DNA of 6,432 bases from Candidatus Zhuqueibacterota bacterium 4484_188 (GTDB lineage: Bacteria > Calditrichota > Calditrichia > RBG-13-44-9), in the NCBI GenBank assembly GCA_002049825.1, contig MVCZ01000101.1:1-6432 (forward strand), written 5' to 3'. Positions within the stretch are counted from its first letter, which is position 1, and every line of letters begins with the position of its first letter. A model generated the notes under the pieces. The model made no database searches. It was not told where the DNA came from and worked only from the letters and a program-made list of their open reading frames with translations. The translations under genes and the position numbers were made by a program. Below are positions 5,906 to 6,432 of this stretch, piece after piece.

Positions 5906-5970
5906 GAAGATTGCTTCCCTGCCTGACTGCGTCGGCAGGCAGGGGGCGTTCCTCCTTCGGGGCAATGACT
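5906..5970. repeat. REP-like palindromic element
   Basis: A perfect 9-bp stem, CCCTGCCTG (5917-5925) with CAGGCAGGG (5936-5944), is flanked by ATTGC (5910-5914) and GCAAT (5962-5966). It starts with the small hairpin GAAG-ATTG-CTTC and has a TTCG-type turn at 5955-5958. The frame 'ATTGCTTC ... GCAATGAC' resembles the extragenic palindromes common in many bacterial genomes. That resemblance is from memory. It lies about 90 nt past the break in the AI-2E gene. Confidence 0.6.
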
Positions 5971-6036
5971 TCCCCTCTAATCAGTGAGATCTTACGGTAG
6001 TTTACCAGCCCGAATCGATTTGAAGACAGGTTGGTG

Positions 6037-6432
6037 TTATGGGAAAGAACGATTCCCGCCGCTCTTGCCAATCACCCGTGGATCGATAAAATTGCCGATC
6101 ACCAATTGAATCAGCACCAGCACCAGGGTTAACCAGAGCAGGGTAGCGATTCCGTCAAACTGCAGGAAAGCAATGGAGAGCGGCAGCAGCGTGGCAATCA
6201 CCGAACCGATGTTGGGAATAAAATTCAACAGGAAAGCCAGGATTCCCCAGATGATGGCGAACTGGACGCCAAAAAGAGAAAGCGCCATGGCAAACAGAAT
6301 CCCGGTTGCCAGGCTGATGAGGGTTTTCGCGATCAAGTATTTTTGAATCTGACTGTTGATATTTCGCAGTATTTCACCTATTCTTAAAGCCAAATCGTCT
6401 TCGAAAGCTAATTGAACCTTTGCCGCCAACTG
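6037..6432 (-). CDS. AI-2E family (PerM-like) transporter, cut by window edge and truncated at its 3' end
   Basis: Polytopic inner-membrane protein of the AI-2E/UPF0118 family; members are reported as exporters or ion antiporters, and the substrate here cannot be told. The visible frame is open from the right edge. Its TTG at 6429 is not a credible start because the codon before it is also open and the N-terminal half of the family is missing. Recognisable parts are the cytoplasmic helix RIGEILRNINSQIQKYLIAKTLISL, the pair of helices around FGVQFAIIWGILAFLLNFIPNIGS, a helix at about 78-90, and the signature IQLVIGNFIDPRVIGKS. Family members then continue with an LGLSPLVVLLSL-type region and a last helix of roughly 60-70 residues. 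Here the chain reads GGNRSFP and stops. No frame in the next 350 nt restores the ending, so this is probably a pseudogene or recent deletion rather than a frameshift. Confidence 0.82.
   Translation of the reverse strand, partial: QLAAKVQLAFEDDLALRIGEILRNINSQIQKYLIAKTLISLATGILFAMALSLFGVQFAIIWGILAFLLNFIPNIGSVIATLLPLSIAFLQFDGIATLLWLTLVLVLIQLVIGNFIDPRVIGKSGGNRSFP

Larger units (their letters stand above)
5681..6036. other. 356-nt spacer between truncated AI-2E gene and purN
   Basis: No gene is supported here. From the purN side it holds the promoter (5734-5704), a structured repeat copy (5754-5857) and a REP-like palindrome (5906-5970). About 65 nt (5971-6036) follow in which I see nothing specific, up to the AI-2E stop. 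Minus-strand frames through it (for example 5889-6071 and 5696-5965) give low-complexity products without family motifs, and none supplies the missing C-terminus of the AI-2E protein. Confidence 0.7.

Noticed and set aside
5696..5965. Minus-strand open frames in the purN upstream spacer (also 5889-6071)
   Set aside because: They cross the REP-like element, the repeat and the promoter, and do not carry the missing AI-2E C-terminus.

Overview
The window is a bacterial chromosome segment whose genes are all on the minus strand; read in transcription order they run from the right edge to the left. The order purN-purH-mreB-mreC-mreD-mrdA joins the last steps of purine synthesis to the rod-shape (elongasome) cluster. 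This layout is familiar from the Bacteroidota/FCB branch. Two other signs agree: PurN carries the FGGKGMYG insertion that I associate with that branch, and the promoter before purN combines a TTGACA -35 box with a TAnnTTTG -7 box of Bacteroidota type. I would place the source in the FCB superphylum, possibly an uncultured lineage near KSB1, Calditrichota or Marinimicrobia. That narrower placement is a guess.

Layout, right to left. 6432-6037: 3' part of an AI-2E-family (PerM-like) membrane protein that loses family similarity abruptly near 6060. 6036-5681: a 356-nt spacer with a REP-like palindrome, a structured repeat and a convincing promoter. 5680-5057: purN. 5047-3485: purH. 3463-2432: mreB. 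2431-2037: a 395-nt gap inside the mre cluster, holding two adjacent elements that each fold as a closing stem around two hairpins. 2036-1218: mreC. 1225-893: mreD, overlapping mreC by 8 nt and about one third shorter than usual. 884-1: N-terminal 294 codons of the transpeptidase PBP2 (mrdA), cut by the window edge before its active site.

How the genes work together. PurN and PurH are the two 10-formyl-THF-dependent formyltransferases of purine synthesis, and PurH also closes the ring to IMP. MreB forms the cytoskeletal filaments, MreC and MreD link them through the membrane, and PBP2 crosslinks lateral-wall peptidoglycan. Short spacings (9 and 21 nt for purN-purH-mreB; overlap or 8 nt for mreC-mreD-mrdA) suggest two tightly coupled blocks, separated by the 395-nt gap.

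The coding genes are ordinary, apart from a short MreD and a truncated AI-2E protein. The best unexplained signal is non-coding: a 24-nt hairpin shared by the two spacers, with one compensatory base-pair change and one G-T change. I see no evidence of a new defence system, CRISPR array, tRNA, rRNA or intact mobile element.
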